Positions 45,851 through 58,055 are shown, counted from the stretch's first letter. The stretch is DNA of 64,000 nucleotides from Hemicordylus capensis (GCF_027244095.1 NC_069657.1:247048674-247112673); one strand, 5' to 3'. Numbers and translations are program-made. The notes: generated by a model not told the origin, from the letters alone.

Positions 45851-47269
45851 GTCCCAAACATCAAAATTACGACTGTGAGATAGCAACTTCATGGTAGATC
45901 TCAGGCCTACATTACTGTATCATTGCAGATGAACATCCAGGTCCACTCAAGCCATGAGGTTAGCTGTATCATTGCCCCTCAGCTTTTGACATTAAAATGG
46001 GCAAAATTAATCCAAATTCCGCACACATAGTGTAAGAAATCCTATCCCATGTGTTGAGTGCAGGATGGATAGTATTTTTGGGGATCACTGGAAAATGCAT
46101 TGATGAATCCCCTGCTAACTGGGCAAATAGGCAACTTTTAATGTGGTGAGTCTCTTTATTTAGCCATCATCTTGTTTATTTATTGATCCTTTATGATGCC
46201 ATTGCATGGTTCTGTAATAAAGCGGGTTAAAAACCTGCTTGATATTTACTGTAAATGGGAAACAGTTCACTGGCATTTATTTGTTACATTTTTACATTGT
46301 ATTTTTTTCCAATCAGGGAGCACAAAGTGGTGAACAACAATGGCACAGATATAGTTTAAAGCACCAACCATTAAAATTTGTTTCCTGATACAAGAACAGG
46401 TAATAGAGAATACAGATGGAATATTAAATTGCAGGGTAGGCATAGTGATCCCTATTTGCTTGTACTGGAACTTTATGTTCAAGCCACCATCTTAAAGGCA
46501 AAAACATGCACAATAAAATGGTCACTTTTAATTTGAAACTCACACATCTTAGAAATAATGGCCCACGAGATTTACTCTGAAATGAGTCCAATTGCAGTTG
46601 ATAGGACTTACTTACAACTTAGTAAAACTGCACAAATTGCAGCTAAAAATTTGAAGAAACAGAAAAATTGAACAAGAATCAGACATGTTGGCATTGAAGA
46701 AGACTAGGCAATCTTAACTCGCAACAGTTTGTTGGGTTATTTCAAGATTAGTGTTTTGCAAAATATGTTTTCAAAATATGGATTGTTTTAAGTTGGGGTC
46801 TTTATTTAGACAGTAGGGGAAACATGCCAATTTTACAATCCACATTGGAAAGAGAGAGGACTGAAGACATAGTTATTTGCAGACTGCAGATGGTAGTTAT
46901 TTATTTAAAGGACATGAATGCACTTTGTTCCAGGACTGAAGAGCACACACAAACACACTCACAAGGAAAATGTACCACCAGAGACCAACTTGGTATACCT
47001 TACTCAACTCAGCTGGCAAACAGTAATCTTTGTTTCTGTGTGTGTAGGCTGAAATCAAGAAATGGATGAACACTGAGGTGCAAACTGGAGTTAAAATTAG
47101 TTTTTTGCAATCCCTTTTGGAGTGTATAAACAACCTCCCCTTTTCATCACTTGTTGAGAAGATGTTTGTTTTAAGTGTTTACTAGTGTGCTTGTTTACTA
47201 GTTTGCTTGTTGAGAAAATGTTTGCACACACTCATTCTCAAATGGTCTCAATAGATCTCTTTGATATAT

Positions 47270-48670
47270 CACCACAAGAGAGAGAGAGAGAGTGGGAGGA
47301 GGAGGTGGAAGCAGCAGCAGCCAGCGTGAGTGCGGTGGAGAAAAGGAGGAGGGAGGACTACTGGCTGCTAGGCTAGGCAAAGAGTGTGTGGTGTGTGAGT
47401 GATGTGTGCTTCTATGTGGCTGCGGGCGGGACAGGAGGACCATGCGGAGTGCCGAGAGAGGGGTGGGGGGAGGGGGCGGGGCACGAAGGGGAGGAAGCGA
47501 GGCTGCCGAGTTGCGGAATTAAATATTGTCACACTGACTCACTGACTCACACAGGAATGCTGTCTGTTCTGCGTGCTGTGCTGCTGCCGTGCCGATGCTC
47601 TTGAGATGGGTGGGGAGTGGACTGGAGTGAGTAAGCAGTTCCAACTGCGCAGGCGCGCGCCTCGCAGTTGGGCTAGGCTGGGCTGGGCTCCTTAGTTGCG
47701 GCAGCAGCAGGGCCTGCTGCCCTCGGGTCGTCATCACTGCCTGGGTGGCTCACTGGCTCGCCTCTCGGACTTGGTGAGAGAGGCTCAGTCTCTCGCGACT
47801 CGCGAGAGACAAAGGACAGAGAGGCCAGAGCCGAGCCGCCGGGTAGAGAGAGGTGAGCGGAGCGGGCGGCGGTTGGCGAGGCTGGGCCCGCTGGCGAGCT
47901 CTCATTAATCCACCGCTGCGCCGGGGATACGGGGGAAACAGGCTGCAGCTGCCTTACTAGCGCGGGCGGGGTGGGGGGGTTTGGCAACTCCTGGCAGGAC
48001 TGACTCGGAACCAAACGGGAGATGGGGGAGAGAGATGACAGACACTGAGTTGTGGCACGCCAACAAGCAAAATGCCCACCTGCCCCTGCCGCCCAAGTTA
48101 AAAAAACACATCTCACTGATTCAAACATCTCACTAATTCAAACAAATAAACACATCTCACTAATTCAAACAAATAAACATTTTATTTAGATAATCGTCAC
48201 ACAGACACACCTTATTATCTGGTTTGCAGGTCAGGTCTCCCCTCCTCTGGAATCCTTCTTCCGACTTTGAGTCCGTCTTGTGTGCGGCGCTCACACAGCC
48301 CCCAGGCCCAGCCAGCAACACAAATGATTGCCTGCCTGCTGCAGCGTCTGACGCTGCGTCCTTCCCAAACAAACTCTGTGGACGGACTAGTCCACGTGCA
48401 GGCGGCAACCAGAAGGACACTCACGCATGCATGAATGGCGGAGGGGCGGGGAGTGAGCGGAGGCGGAGCGAGGCAAGCAAGCCCGCCCAGGCTAGTGTGA
48501 GTCTCAGTCAGTGATGAAACAATGAACCGGCCGTTTTTGCTGCTCAAACCGCAGCAAACTTTAGGTGCCCAGTGTGGTGAGCAGGCGGGGCCAGAGCGGG
48601 GGGGGGGGGGCGCTGGGGACCGCCCAGGGAAGAGCGGCTTGACTGCAGCCGCTGGTGCTGTGCGCTCTCA
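47270..48670 (-). promoter_or_regulatory. CpG-rich region, candidate transposase promoter
   Basis: This stretch is much richer in CG dinucleotides than the rest of the window (GCGCAGGCGCGCGCC near 47650, GCGGGCGGCGG near 47860, GGAGGCGGAGCGAGG near 48460). It has GC-box-like GGGGCGGGGC at 47475. It lies upstream (minus-strand sense) of the hAT transposase with about 2.5 kb between, so a noncoding first exon and an intron ending at the acceptor near 44934 would fit. It could instead be captured host DNA. Confidence 0.45.
48106..48182. repeat. Short tandem repeat, ~27-bp unit
   Basis: ACATCTCACTAATTCAAACA occurs three times (the first copy with a G), with AAATAAAC between two of them. Confidence 0.8.
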
Positions 48671-48834
48671 GCGCTGCGCCTGCAGCGGGATGCAAAAAAA
48701 AAAAAAAATTTTTTTTAAGGAAGGGGATCGGCAGGCAGGGGCACTTTTTGGCGCCCCCCCACATGACCTGCTGGGGTGGAGCCCAGGGCACGTGCCCTGC
48801 CTGCCCCCCCTATCGTTACGCCACTGAAAGCGTG

Positions 48835-50319
48835 GTGGCCTCCCAGCTCCAGACAGTCTTGGAGGAAACTGATTATCTAGACCCATTTCAAACTGGCTAT
48901 GTGTTAGAGACTGCCTTGGTCGGCCTGATGGATGATATTCAGTTGGGAATGGAGTCTGACTCAGTTGGTCCTTTTGGACCTCTCGGTGGCTTTCAATACT
49001 ATTGACCATGGTACCCTTCTGGAGCGTTTGAGGGGGTTGGGAGTTGGAGGCAGTGCTTTGTGGTGGTTCTGCTCCTACATCTTGGGCAGGTTCCAGATGG
49101 TGTCCCTTGGAGACTGCTATTCTTCAAAATCTGAACTTTTGTATGGTGTGCCTCAGGGCTCCATATTGTCTCCGATGTTGTTTAACATCTACATGAAACC
49201 GCTGAGAGAGATCATCAGGAGATTTGGTGCAGGATGCTATCAGTATGCTGATGACACCCAAATCTATTTCTCCATGTCAGCATCAGTGGGAGATGGCATA
49301 ACCTCCCTAAACGCCTGCCTGGAGTCAGTGATGTCCTAGATGCGGGATAACAAACTGAGAGTGAATCCAGATAAGACGGAGGTACTCATTGTGTGGGGTC
49401 AGAACTTGAGAGACGATTTTGATCTGCCTGTTCTGAATGGGGCCACGCTTCCCCAGAAGGAACAACTATGCAGTCTAGGAGTGCTTCTGGATCTGAACCT
49501 CTCCCTGGTTTCCCAGGTTGAGGCGGTGGCCAGAGGTGCTTTTTATTGGCTTCAGCTGATACGCCAGCTGTGTCCGTTTCTTGAGATGAATGATCTCAAA
49601 ACAGTGGTGCATCTGCTGGTAATCTCCAGACTGGATTACTGCAATGCACTCTATGTGGGGCTGCCCTTTTATGTAGTCCAGAAACTACAGTTGGTCCAGA
49701 ATGCGGCAGCCAGGTTGGTCTCTGGGTCATCTCAGAGAGACCATATTACTCCTGTATTGAAGGAGCTACACTGGCTGCCAATATGTTTCCAGGTGAAATA
49801 GAAGGTGTTGGTTAGGCTGCTCCGAAGGTAGTGGGTTATTACAATTGATTGTTCACAGTCAATACAAGGTGTTGGTTATAACCTATAAAGCCCTAAACAA
49901 CTTGGGCCCTGGGTATTTAAGAGAACGTCTTATTCGTCATGAACCACACCGCCCACTGAGATCATCTGGAGAGATTTCCGTCTGCATTTGCCACCTGCTC
50001 ATCCGGTGGCCACTCAGGGATTGGCCTTCTCCACTGTTGCCCCGAGGCTTTGGAATGTGCTCCCTAGTGAAATAAGAGCCTTCCCATCTCTGACAGCTTT
50101 TAAAACGTCTTTAAAGATGCATCTGTTCACCCAGGCTTTTAGTTAATATTGTTTTAATGGTTTTAATGCTGTTTTAAAATATTGTTCTAAAAAATTTAAA
50201 TGGTAATGTTTTAAACTTTTTGGTGTCCCCCCCGCCCGCCCAACTAATGTTTTACTTTCTGTTTTTATTGTGTTGTAAACCACCCAGAGACGTAAGCTTT
50301 GGGTGGTATAAAAATATGT

Positions 50320-50330
<11 letters not shown>
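48835..50330 (+). mobile_element. L2-like LINE, 3' part (after hAT)
   Basis: It resumes the split copy. 48932-49339 encodes LVLLDLSVAFNTIDHGTLLE, VPQGSILSPMLFNIYMKPL and Q-YADDTQIYFSMSAS. 49340-49801 encodes KLRVNPDKTEVLIV and SRLDYCNALYVGLP, followed by LGPGYLRERLIRHEPHRPLR. The 3' UTR ends in a (TAGA)n tract at about 50325-50363. Frameshifts and stops (for example a TAG at 49337-49339) make it inactive. Confidence 0.93.

Positions 50331-50363
<33 letters not shown>
50325..50363. repeat. (TAGA)n microsatellite at LINE 3' end
   Basis: About ten TAGA units directly follow the L2 3' UTR end AAAAATATGT. Confidence 0.95.
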
Positions 50364-50365
<2 letters not shown>

Positions 50366-50379
50366 TTTTGAACTAACTG

Positions 50380-50790
50380 GTTTCTGAACGGTCTTCAACC
50401 CTATTTTCAGCATATTACAGTAATCCAGCCTGGATGTTACCAGACTATGGGTGTCCTAGCTGATGTGATTGAATGTTACTTCATCCCATGGAAGCTACTT
50501 GGGCTTTCCAAAACAAGGCCAACTCTAATAACACCCCCAGACCAGGGACCTGATCCTCCATTCAGAACTGGCTGAACACCACAAGTGGAAGCAAATGAAC
50601 CACCAGTCAACAGCACCTCAATCTTGTCTGGATTGAGTTTCAATTTATTGACCTTATCCAGTCCCTTCCTGATTCCAGGCATTGGTTTAGCACCACCACT
50701 ACCTCACCTGACTCAAATAAAAAGGAGAAATTGAGTTGGATGCCATCAAAGAAGTGACAGTACCTCACTCCAAATCCCTGGATGGGCTCA
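50380..50790 (-). mobile_element. LINE relic
   Basis: On the minus strand 50476-50682 reads V-N-KLKLNPDKIEVLLTGG, the post-YADD reverse transcriptase segment. The flanks in plus orientation (TACAGTAATCCAGCCTGGAT) fit the following LINE region. Old copy. Confidence 0.65.
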
Positions 50791-50794
50791 CCCA

Positions 50795-51340
50795 GCCATG
50801 AGGTCATCTAGGGTGTGGCAAATTGGCGTGGCAAGTGGAAACCATGAAGCTATTCTCATGACCAGGCAAAACCGGGCTAAGGGAGCCTAGCCCAGTTTCG
50901 CCTGGTCGTGTGCTGCAACAGGAACCAAGCAGCTCCCAGCAGCGAGCCTCCCTAAATGCCCCTCCCCTTAAACGGGTTTAGCAGAGCGAACACTCTGTTA
51001 ACCCCATTTATTGGGTCACGTGTCACTGTGGCTTGGCTCTGCACCACAGCAACTCACGAGGAGACCCCAGACCAGGTGGCTACAACAAGCCTCCCGCATC
51101 AGGGGGCTCCCCAGAATGCCCCCCACACTCACACAGGGCATTCTGGGACTTCTGGGGGTCAGGAGGCCCCAAATCCCCATTGCCCAAACCGGCTCCATGA
51201 TGGAGCCAGTAATCATGTGAGCAGCCAATCCAGCCACCCAGGACGAGCTGACAGCTCATATGCGGGGAGAGCAGGCCAAGTCCACTCACAGCTCTCCATG
51301 CTGCTCATGTGGAGAGCCCTCATAGTTCATTAAAAGGCAT
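50795..51340. mobile_element. Putative foldback element with internal hairpin
   Basis: GACCAGGCAAAACCGGGCTA and its near reverse complement around TAGCCCAGTTTCGCCTGGTC face each other at about 50859-50910. Open frames on both strands at 50956-51333 show no domain. Boundaries not determined. Confidence 0.4.
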
Positions 51341-51752
51341 CTGAGAAGGGGTTAGAGAGTCCAAACAATGCTAATATGGAAGAGGCTTTCTTCATGTTTT
51401 TGGACTCTAACATTTGCAAAAGTGTCCTGCCCTTTAAAGCCAAATACCCTCTTTGATCTCAGTATTCAGTCCAACAGCATGCACACCCCATGTCCCAGTT
51501 GATTTAGCGCAGCCATTTGAACTCATTAACACCAGAGTTTGTTAGGCACATGTATGGTAGGCCTCCCCCTACCACCTGCTCCTCAAGGCCAGTCTGTCCA
51601 GCACTGGTCTTCTGGTGGTTCACCAATGCAACAGCTCTTCTCTTTTCCCCTCTGTTCCTCCTTCCTTCCTCCCCAACCTCCTTAAATGCCTCCTTCCCAA
51701 CATTCCACATTGTTGCTTGATGTGGCAGCTGCTCCTTAGACCCTGTTGCCTG

Positions 51753-52288
51753 TAGTGGTGTGCACGGAACCGCACCTCTGTGGTCCAGCACTGGGGAGGG
51801 GGGCTCTTTAAGGGTGGGGGAGGGTGTACTTACCCCTCCCACCGCTTTCCCCCCTCCAGCACTCCTGTTTTTAATGCATTTGTTCCTCTTTATGTTCCTG
51901 TTTTTAATGCCCCGTTTCTCGGCAAAAGGCTTCAAAAGCCTGACTGCACATCATGTCCATGTGTACGTCGTGCGCGTGCACATGTCTGACGTACTCATGC
52001 ACACAACACACGGACATGACACACACGCGCGACCTGTGCACGCGCAGTGAGGCTTTTGAAGCCTTTTGCCGAGGAACAGGGGATGGGGCAGTAGGGAGGT
52101 ACTCTTCCGCCCCAAATGCGTTAAATAATGGGAGCGCTGGACGGGGGAAAGCGGCAGGAGGGGTAAGTACACCCTCCCCCAACCTTAAAGGTCCACCCCC
52201 CTGGCATCGAACCACCGAACCAGCCCCAGGTCCAGACCGGTCCAGAGGCCCTTAGAATGGGCTCCAGACCAGTTTGTGCACATCCCTA
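51753..52288. mobile_element. hAT foldback, 536 bp, exact 8-bp TSD
   Basis: The termini TAGTGGTGTGCAC and (reversed) TAGGGATGTGCAC are flanked by GTTGCCTG at 51745-51752 and 52289-52296. The arms extend inwards: GTGTACTTACCCCTCC faces GGAGGGGTAAGTACAC, and GCTTTTGAAGCC faces GGCTTCAAAAGC. The element is nearly one palindrome of about 250 bases per arm. No transposase. Confidence 0.92.
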
Positions 52289-52296
52289 GTTGCCTG

Positions 52297-53154
52297 GAGT
52301 CTCCCTCTGACATTAGTCCATGGGCTTTTCCTCCTACCTCATTCAGCAACTGGGTACAGCTACTGGGTAAGGTGAAGCCTTCCTATCCAGATTTGCAGAT
52401 GATCCCTGCTCGAGTCTTTGACCATGCTCTTTTCTCACAAACTGGGAGCATGCACAACTCTCAAACTTTAATTGCTCCCAGGCTGCATTCACACGTAACA
52501 TGAAATTGGTGTTTGATGAGCCTGCGGTTTCAATTTTGAATCATAAATCACATCGTGGCCATTTGTCCAACTGCTGTCCAGCAATCTCCAGTTCCAGGAG
52601 AGGGGAGCCCTTTGCTGCTGCTTGGCCAACAAGACCAACCCCAGCAGGCTCCATGGACGGACTGTGGGTGAAGTATCAGCATGTCAGTGGAGCGGCCACT
52701 ATCTTGAAGGGGGTGTGCAGATTATGATTGTGCATTTTCAAAGTGGTCCGCCCGTCCTCAGCATGGAAACATCATTTAAATGCCATGCCATGCCATGCCA
52801 GCAATTCTTCTGACAGCAATGACACCGCTGCCCTCCTAAGAGCACTGCACCAAAATAGTCCCACACAAGTATGATTGGGTTGGGTGGGGACATAACCCTG
52901 TTGCTCAGGAAATGGAAGGGAACAGGATGACTTCCTAGGAAGGCATATGTTTTTGAGGGAATTCAAAGGATCCTGCGGGTCTGTCCCACCATGACCTAAG
53001 ATGCTCTTGCAAGGGATCACACTGGCAAAGCAGTGCATGTGGACTAAACCACATTCCTGCTCTGCTTGCAGCTTGCTGCCATTGGGCTATCCCTCTTATG
53101 AGAGGGCGAGTCTTCTGGGGAGGACAATGAGGTTGTAAACCCTAGGTATTTGGC
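52297..53154. other. No recognisable gene
   Basis: No conserved frame. ATGCC is repeated at 52782-52800 (GCCATGCCATGCCATGCC). Confidence 0.4.
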
Positions 53155-53228
53155 TGGACTGCACGCTCAAGTATTGAGCTAACTGAAGAATGGTCTGACA
53201 GTATATGGCAGCTTCCTATGTTCCAGTG
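53155..53228 (+). mobile_element. SINE tail fragment
   Basis: ATTGAGCTAACTGAAGAATG then AGTATATGGCAGCTTCCTAT, the tail of the 5S-like SINE family. Confidence 0.6.
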
Positions 53229-53389
53229 GGACCCCCACTCTCTCTGGTCAAAGATAGAAGTTTTGCACTGCAACCCCTTCTGGGAAGCCTTGCATGCAGC
53301 CAAAGGTGATTTTGATGCTTCATGTCCTGGCTGCATGCAGGGGGCGGGGGACACTGGGTGTGAGGATGGATCTTTACTCCCATTCAATA

Positions 53390-54960
53390 TTAATTAATTA
53401 ATTAATTAATTAGTATACTGCCCCTCCGAAATGGCTCAGGGCAGTTTACAACAAATAAAAACAACTGAAATCAATTTAACAGTTAAAATCAAAACTAAAT
53501 CAATTAAACAATCAAAATCATTTAAACAAACATTAAAATAATTTAAAACCAGCATTAAAAATCTAAACCATGAATCTAATTAAAAGCCTGGGTGAATAAA
53601 TGTGCCTTCAGTGCCTTTTAAAAAGTTGTCAGAGATGGGGAGGCTTTTATTTCAACAGGGAGCACATTCCAAAGTCCAGGGGCAGCAACGGAGAAGGCCC
53701 GTTCCTGAGTAGCCACCAAATGAATTGGCAGCGACTGCAAGCGAACCTCTCTAGATGATCTCAGCAGGCGGTGGGGCTCATGGTGAAGAAGATGTTCTCT
53801 TAAATACCCAGGACCTAAGCTGTTTAGGGCTTTATAGGTAATAACCAGCACCTTGTATTTTGCCCAGAAACGTATTGGCAGCCAGTGTAATTCTTTCAAC
53901 CCAGGAGTGATATGGTCTCTCTTAGATGATCCAGAGACCAACCTGGCCTCCGCATTGTCCTCTTCACAACCCTGAATAACTCTGCCAGACGTGAGCCTGC
54001 AGATGCGATACAGGAGGAAAAGAATAGCTTCTTTGCTGCACTTATCGCCTGAGCATCGATCTTGAAATGCTAGAGTCGAGTCGAGTCTTTCTCCACTTGC
54101 ACTCTAGTTGTCTACCTCACCGCTTCAGCCCCCATAGTTCTTCTGTATACCAAGGGGCCAGTTTCGAAGCAGGTCGGAGAGGATGCTTAGGAGTGATCGT
54201 GTCCACTGTCCTGGTGAGTTGATTATTCCAAATCTCCACCAGAGTATTGACAGGATCACCAGCAAAACCAATACTAAATCCCTTCAAGTCTTCTTGGAAT
54301 CCTGTTGGATCCAATAACCTTCTTGGGTGGACCATCCTAATGGATCCCCCACCCCTGTGGAGGTGGAACATGGTCGTGAGTCCAACCTTAATCAGATGGT
54401 GGTCCATTCATGACAATGGGGAAATCACAGAAGTCCCCACCCACGGAACACTGCCCTGTTCAGAGTGAAAGACCAGATCAAGCATGTGACCAGCAATATG
54501 CATCGGTCACAAGACCACTTGGGATAGGTGCATAGTTGTCATGGACACTATGAACTCCTGAGCTGCCCTGGAAAAATTGGCCCCAAAGTGAACATTGAAG
54601 TCACTCAGCACCACAAGCCTGGGAGACTCCAATGCCAAACCCGAAACCAAGTCTGTCAGCTCAGTTAGGGACTCCATTGGGCAGTGGGGGGGATCGGTAC
54701 ACCAACAGAACAGAAGTCCCAGTCTATCCCTGGTGCCCAAACTTAAGGTACACACATTCAATATGGTCAGACACTTCAACAGGGATCCTGGCAAGGGAGA
54801 TATTGTTCTTATAGACCACAGCCACTCTACTTCCCCACCCATTCTAAATATATACAACTATCTTGGGAGAGAGTGTTGTCCTGGTGCAGCATGGGTGAAA
54901 AAGAATGCTGCCACCATGAAAAAAGGGTAGCTGCAATACTGGCCATAAAAATGAACAGGG
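53390..54960 (-). mobile_element. L2-like LINE with internal deletion
   Basis: The 3' part (53390-53945) encodes on the minus strand YKVLVITYKALNSLGPGYLR and RAFSVAAPGLWNVLPVEI. The 5' part (54117-54857) encodes the pre-RT MVHPRRLLDPTGFQEDLKGF and an endonuclease piece with V-V-L-S-D-F-N-V-H. The reverse transcriptase between them is missing, with a junction near 53950. A (TTAA)n tract lies at the 3' edge. Confidence 0.88.
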
Positions 54961-55504
54961 TTCCAAAACTTGGTTTTTATTTTTTTTATTGTGCATCTAG
55001 TGTTTAGAAATTGGTTGCATCAAAAACACATAAATTGAATAACACTTATTTTTAATTTTGGAAGATTGTACCTACTTTCAATGGACACATCCAATAAATA
55101 AATGAACACCTCAGTCCTCTCCACACTAGGGCTCTATAGTGTAGATTGTTGTTTAACAAATGGTAAGGAATGAGGCCATGCTCCCAGTCTTGTGCTAGAG
55201 GGGGTGAACTTGCCCCATCTGGCTTCATGAAAGACAAGGCTGAAAGTGGGGTTCAGACTCCAGGGGCAGAGATAGGCATAGTCAGAGTAGCCATTTGTGT
55301 GTCTTCCCACCTTCTTCCTCATTACATTCACCACAGCCCTCCCTCCCTCTCTCCCTCAAGGACAGGATGAGTATTGCTGGTTGCCCTGTTGGGGGCTGAG
55401 TAGCAATTTTTTTACTCCCCAACAGACTGATTAAGCTTTTCTTTTAACCTACCCCATCCTGTCCTCTTTAGTTAGCGCTAGGTCACAACAGGCAGATTTA
55501 GTGT
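54961..55504. other. No recognisable gene
   Basis: No conserved frame or named repeat. Confidence 0.4.
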
Positions 55505-56378
55505 GGGTAGGGTGTGCATGAATGTTTCGTTCTGAACAGGTTTGCGTCGAATCAGGGCCGGTTCAAAGGTTTGATCGCAACTGGAGATGGATTGGTCATG
55601 ATCAAACCAAACCAGGCCCAATTCAGGTGAACCAGTTTGGAACCATAAGTGGCAGCTGGGCGGGGACAGCAAGAGCATCCTTACCTGGCTGGCAAGGCTG
55701 CCAGTACTGCCGCTGCTCCCCGCTGCTCGCCCTCTCTGGAACAGCCCCAAGCACGCTCCCCCTCCTTTACCCAGCTGCCAAAACTGCAGTGGCTCAGTTC
55801 TGGCCTCAGTGCCTATGAGGAGGCCTGAACTAGGCTGCAGCCAACCCAGACTGCTCTTCAGGAGGCTGTCAGGGGCTTTGGTGGAGCCCCAATGCCAATG
55901 TGTCCACCACTACCACTTCCATAGAAGGCACTAGTCCTTGCCGCCTCTATAGAAGGTACTAGTAAGTACCCTTTCTCTTCCCCTCCCCACCTTAGCACTT
56001 ACACTTATATTTATATACCACTCTATAGCTGGAAGCTCTCTAAACGGTTTACAATGATTTAGCATATTGCCCCCCAACATTGTGGGTACTCATTTTACCG
56101 ACCTCGGAAGGATGGAAGGCTGAGTCAACCTTGAGCCCCTTGGTCAGGATCGAACTTGTAACCTTCTGGTTACAGGGCGGCAGTTTTACCACTGCACCAC
56201 CAGGGGCTCCCCTTTAGGGAATGCCCCTTTACTTGTAAAGGGGAATTCTCACCAGATTCCCCCAAACCAGCCCATTAATCGCTTCAGCCAGACCCAGACC
56301 CAGACTGGACCAGTTCGGTTCAAATCCAATTTGGGTTTGAACTGAACTGGCCAAACCAGTTCTGTGCATACCCCTGTA
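55505..56378. mobile_element. hAT-like foldback with SINE insertion
   Basis: The left terminus GGGTGTGCATGAATG and the right GTTCTGTGCATACCCC resemble the TAGGGGTGTGCA ends of other elements. Both flanks carry GGTTC/GAACC-rich arms (GGGCCGGTTCAAAGG against GGTTTGAACTGAACTGG). I could not match an 8-bp duplication. A tRNA-derived SINE lies at 55990-56210. Confidence 0.65.
55990..56210 (-). mobile_element. tRNA-derived SINE (same family as 10006)
   Basis: On the minus strand it reads GAGCCCCTGGTGGTGCAGTG, a B-box-like GTTCGATCCTG, and GGTTGACTCAGCCTTCCATC, then the GTATATAAATATAAGTG tail. It differs at few sites from 10006-10222. Confidence 0.88.
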
Positions 56379-57844
56379 ACACCCCCCTGTATTCTTGGTG
56401 GGCATCCCTGGGCATCTTTGATAAAGGGGGGAGTTGGCAATCAGTCTTTAATGGCTTTGTGGCATGAGGGGTATAGTGAAGTTGAATGCAGCCCCAGGGT
56501 GAGATTTGAGGTGGCCCCACCATCTGCCTTTAAAAGATTTGAGGTGGCCCCACCATCTGCCCCACCATCTGCCATTAAAAATGTGGTTTGATGACATCAC
56601 TGCTCTGGGGCAAGAATTCTCACCCATGCCCATGGAAGAACAGGCCTGCCTAGAAGAGGCCTCCTGATCTTGCTGGCATGGGGCAGCTCCAGACTTGGTG
56701 AGGTGGCGAGCGCTGGGCCCAAGTGAGTGGTGAGTACCCAGTACAGGGGGGACAGGAGGGGGCAATAGGCAGCCCAAGCGCCACAGCACCATCTGCTCAT
56801 ATTTTAGCCACACACCTATGATTGGAAGGACTCTCTAGTTTGATGGTATCATCTACCTCAAAGACTGAAATGTTTGGGTGCTGATGCCTCTGAAAGCCCC
56901 CAACCCACTGGTTGGGGGGCAAGTCAGCAAGGAACTGAATTCTTCTAATCCATTGCTTTGTGCTAGTGTGTGACTGCTCAGGCTGATAGGCAGGAGGACA
57001 CTAGTGCCTGATCTTAGACAGTGCCTTTATAGCATGGGGGAGGCACAGACCTGTTGTCTTTTTGGTTAACTGACACACTGAAAAAAGTTGTGGCCCATTT
57101 CCCAGCCTGTTGCCTGAGTTTGTATTGTCTTATTTCTCCATGAAAACAATGGAGCAATGAAGAGTAATCATACACTGGCATCAGTTGAGTTTTAGGATAT
57201 ATTATTTTGCAAGATTGCTTTCACTTTACAATCAACAAAAAGCTCTGAGGTAAAGAACTGAAACTTACTAATGGATGCTTAAAATACATGAAAGATTCTT
57301 CCTTTAGGCTTCCTCATAATTTTTCAGAATCAAGTTAATGGGAATGTTATACTTGGAAGTGTATGCTATAGAAGTGTATACCAGTTATTACCATCAGATT
57401 CATGTACAACAAGAAAGAGTTATAAAATTAATATCTAACTGACTGAATAGCATTCAGGATTAACATATCTATTGTTCTGCTATGAAACGAAATCTAAGGT
57501 GAAACTAGAATTTGGGGAAATTTAGAACAGTTCACAATATTTAAATATCTAGGTCTGAAATATTCAAAACATTTTCTAAAGTTGAACTATAAATACAAAG
57601 TGGACTCAGATGTTGACAAATTTCTCTCACTCTTTTTGCCAATGATGTTTGGAACTGCTCTTTTAAAAAGTGTTTTTGAAAACATCTGTGTTAACACCAA
57701 TAAATTTCAGCTGTTACTTTTGACCATTTTAAAATAGATATTTGGGAGTTACTTTTCATACAGAATTTCTGTCCTCTCCAGTTAAGAACTATTCTCTCAA
57801 GATCAATATTGTAATGTGTATATTATATCTATTTTTTTTATTTT
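56379..57844. other. No recognisable gene; 3' flank of CRISP B
   Basis: TTTGAGGTGGCCCCACCATC is directly repeated at 56504 and 56540. AT-rich DNA follows from 57130. No coding evidence. Confidence 0.4.
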
Positions 57845-58055
57845 TTTAACATTTATATCCCATTCTTCCTCCAAGGAGCCCTGATTATGTTTATCCTCAC
57901 AACAACCCTGTGAGGTAGGTTAGGCTGAAAGATACATGACTTGCCCAGAGTCACCAGTGAGTTTCATGGCTGAATGGGGATTTGAACTCAGGTGTCCCCG
58001 GCCCTAGTCCAACACTCTAACCACTACACCACACTGGCTCTCATGCACCCCACTG
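57845..58055 (-). mobile_element. tRNA-derived CORE-type SINE
   Basis: In plus orientation it starts ATTTATATCCCATTCTTCCT, has CTCACAACAACCCTGTGAGG, a B-box in GATTTGAACTCAGG and an A-box region CTAACCACTACACCACACTG. Full length. It abuts the CRISP B stop codon. Confidence 0.9.

Larger units (their letters stand above)
42012..48826 (-). mobile_element. Near-intact 6.8-kb hAT transposon
   Basis: The left terminus CAGAGGCGTAACTAGGG and right terminus (reversed) CAGTGGCGTAACGATAGGG are imperfect inverted repeats. They are flanked by 8-bp duplications AAAGGGTG (42004-42011) and AAAGCGTG (48827-48834), one mismatch apart. The insertion lies inside an L2 LINE, with both L2 halves preserved. It carries a transposase gene on the minus strand near its left end. 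A 3.9-kb 5' region holds a 171-bp tandem repeat, a SINE relic and a CpG-rich stretch. Domain order (a Cys-rich start, DUF4371-like core, dimerisation domain) resembles the Tip100/ZMYM-like hAT group. The intact ends and near-open gene point to recent activity. Confidence 0.94.

Noticed and set aside
47696-48514. Several open frames in the CpG-rich region on both strands
   Set aside because: High GC lowers stop frequency; the frames overlap on both strands and have no recognisable domain.
48826-48834. Reading the mismatch between AAAGGGTG and AAAGCGTG as evidence against a target duplication
   Set aside because: The L2 reading frame continues sensibly across the join in related copies, so a single later change in one copy is the simpler reading.
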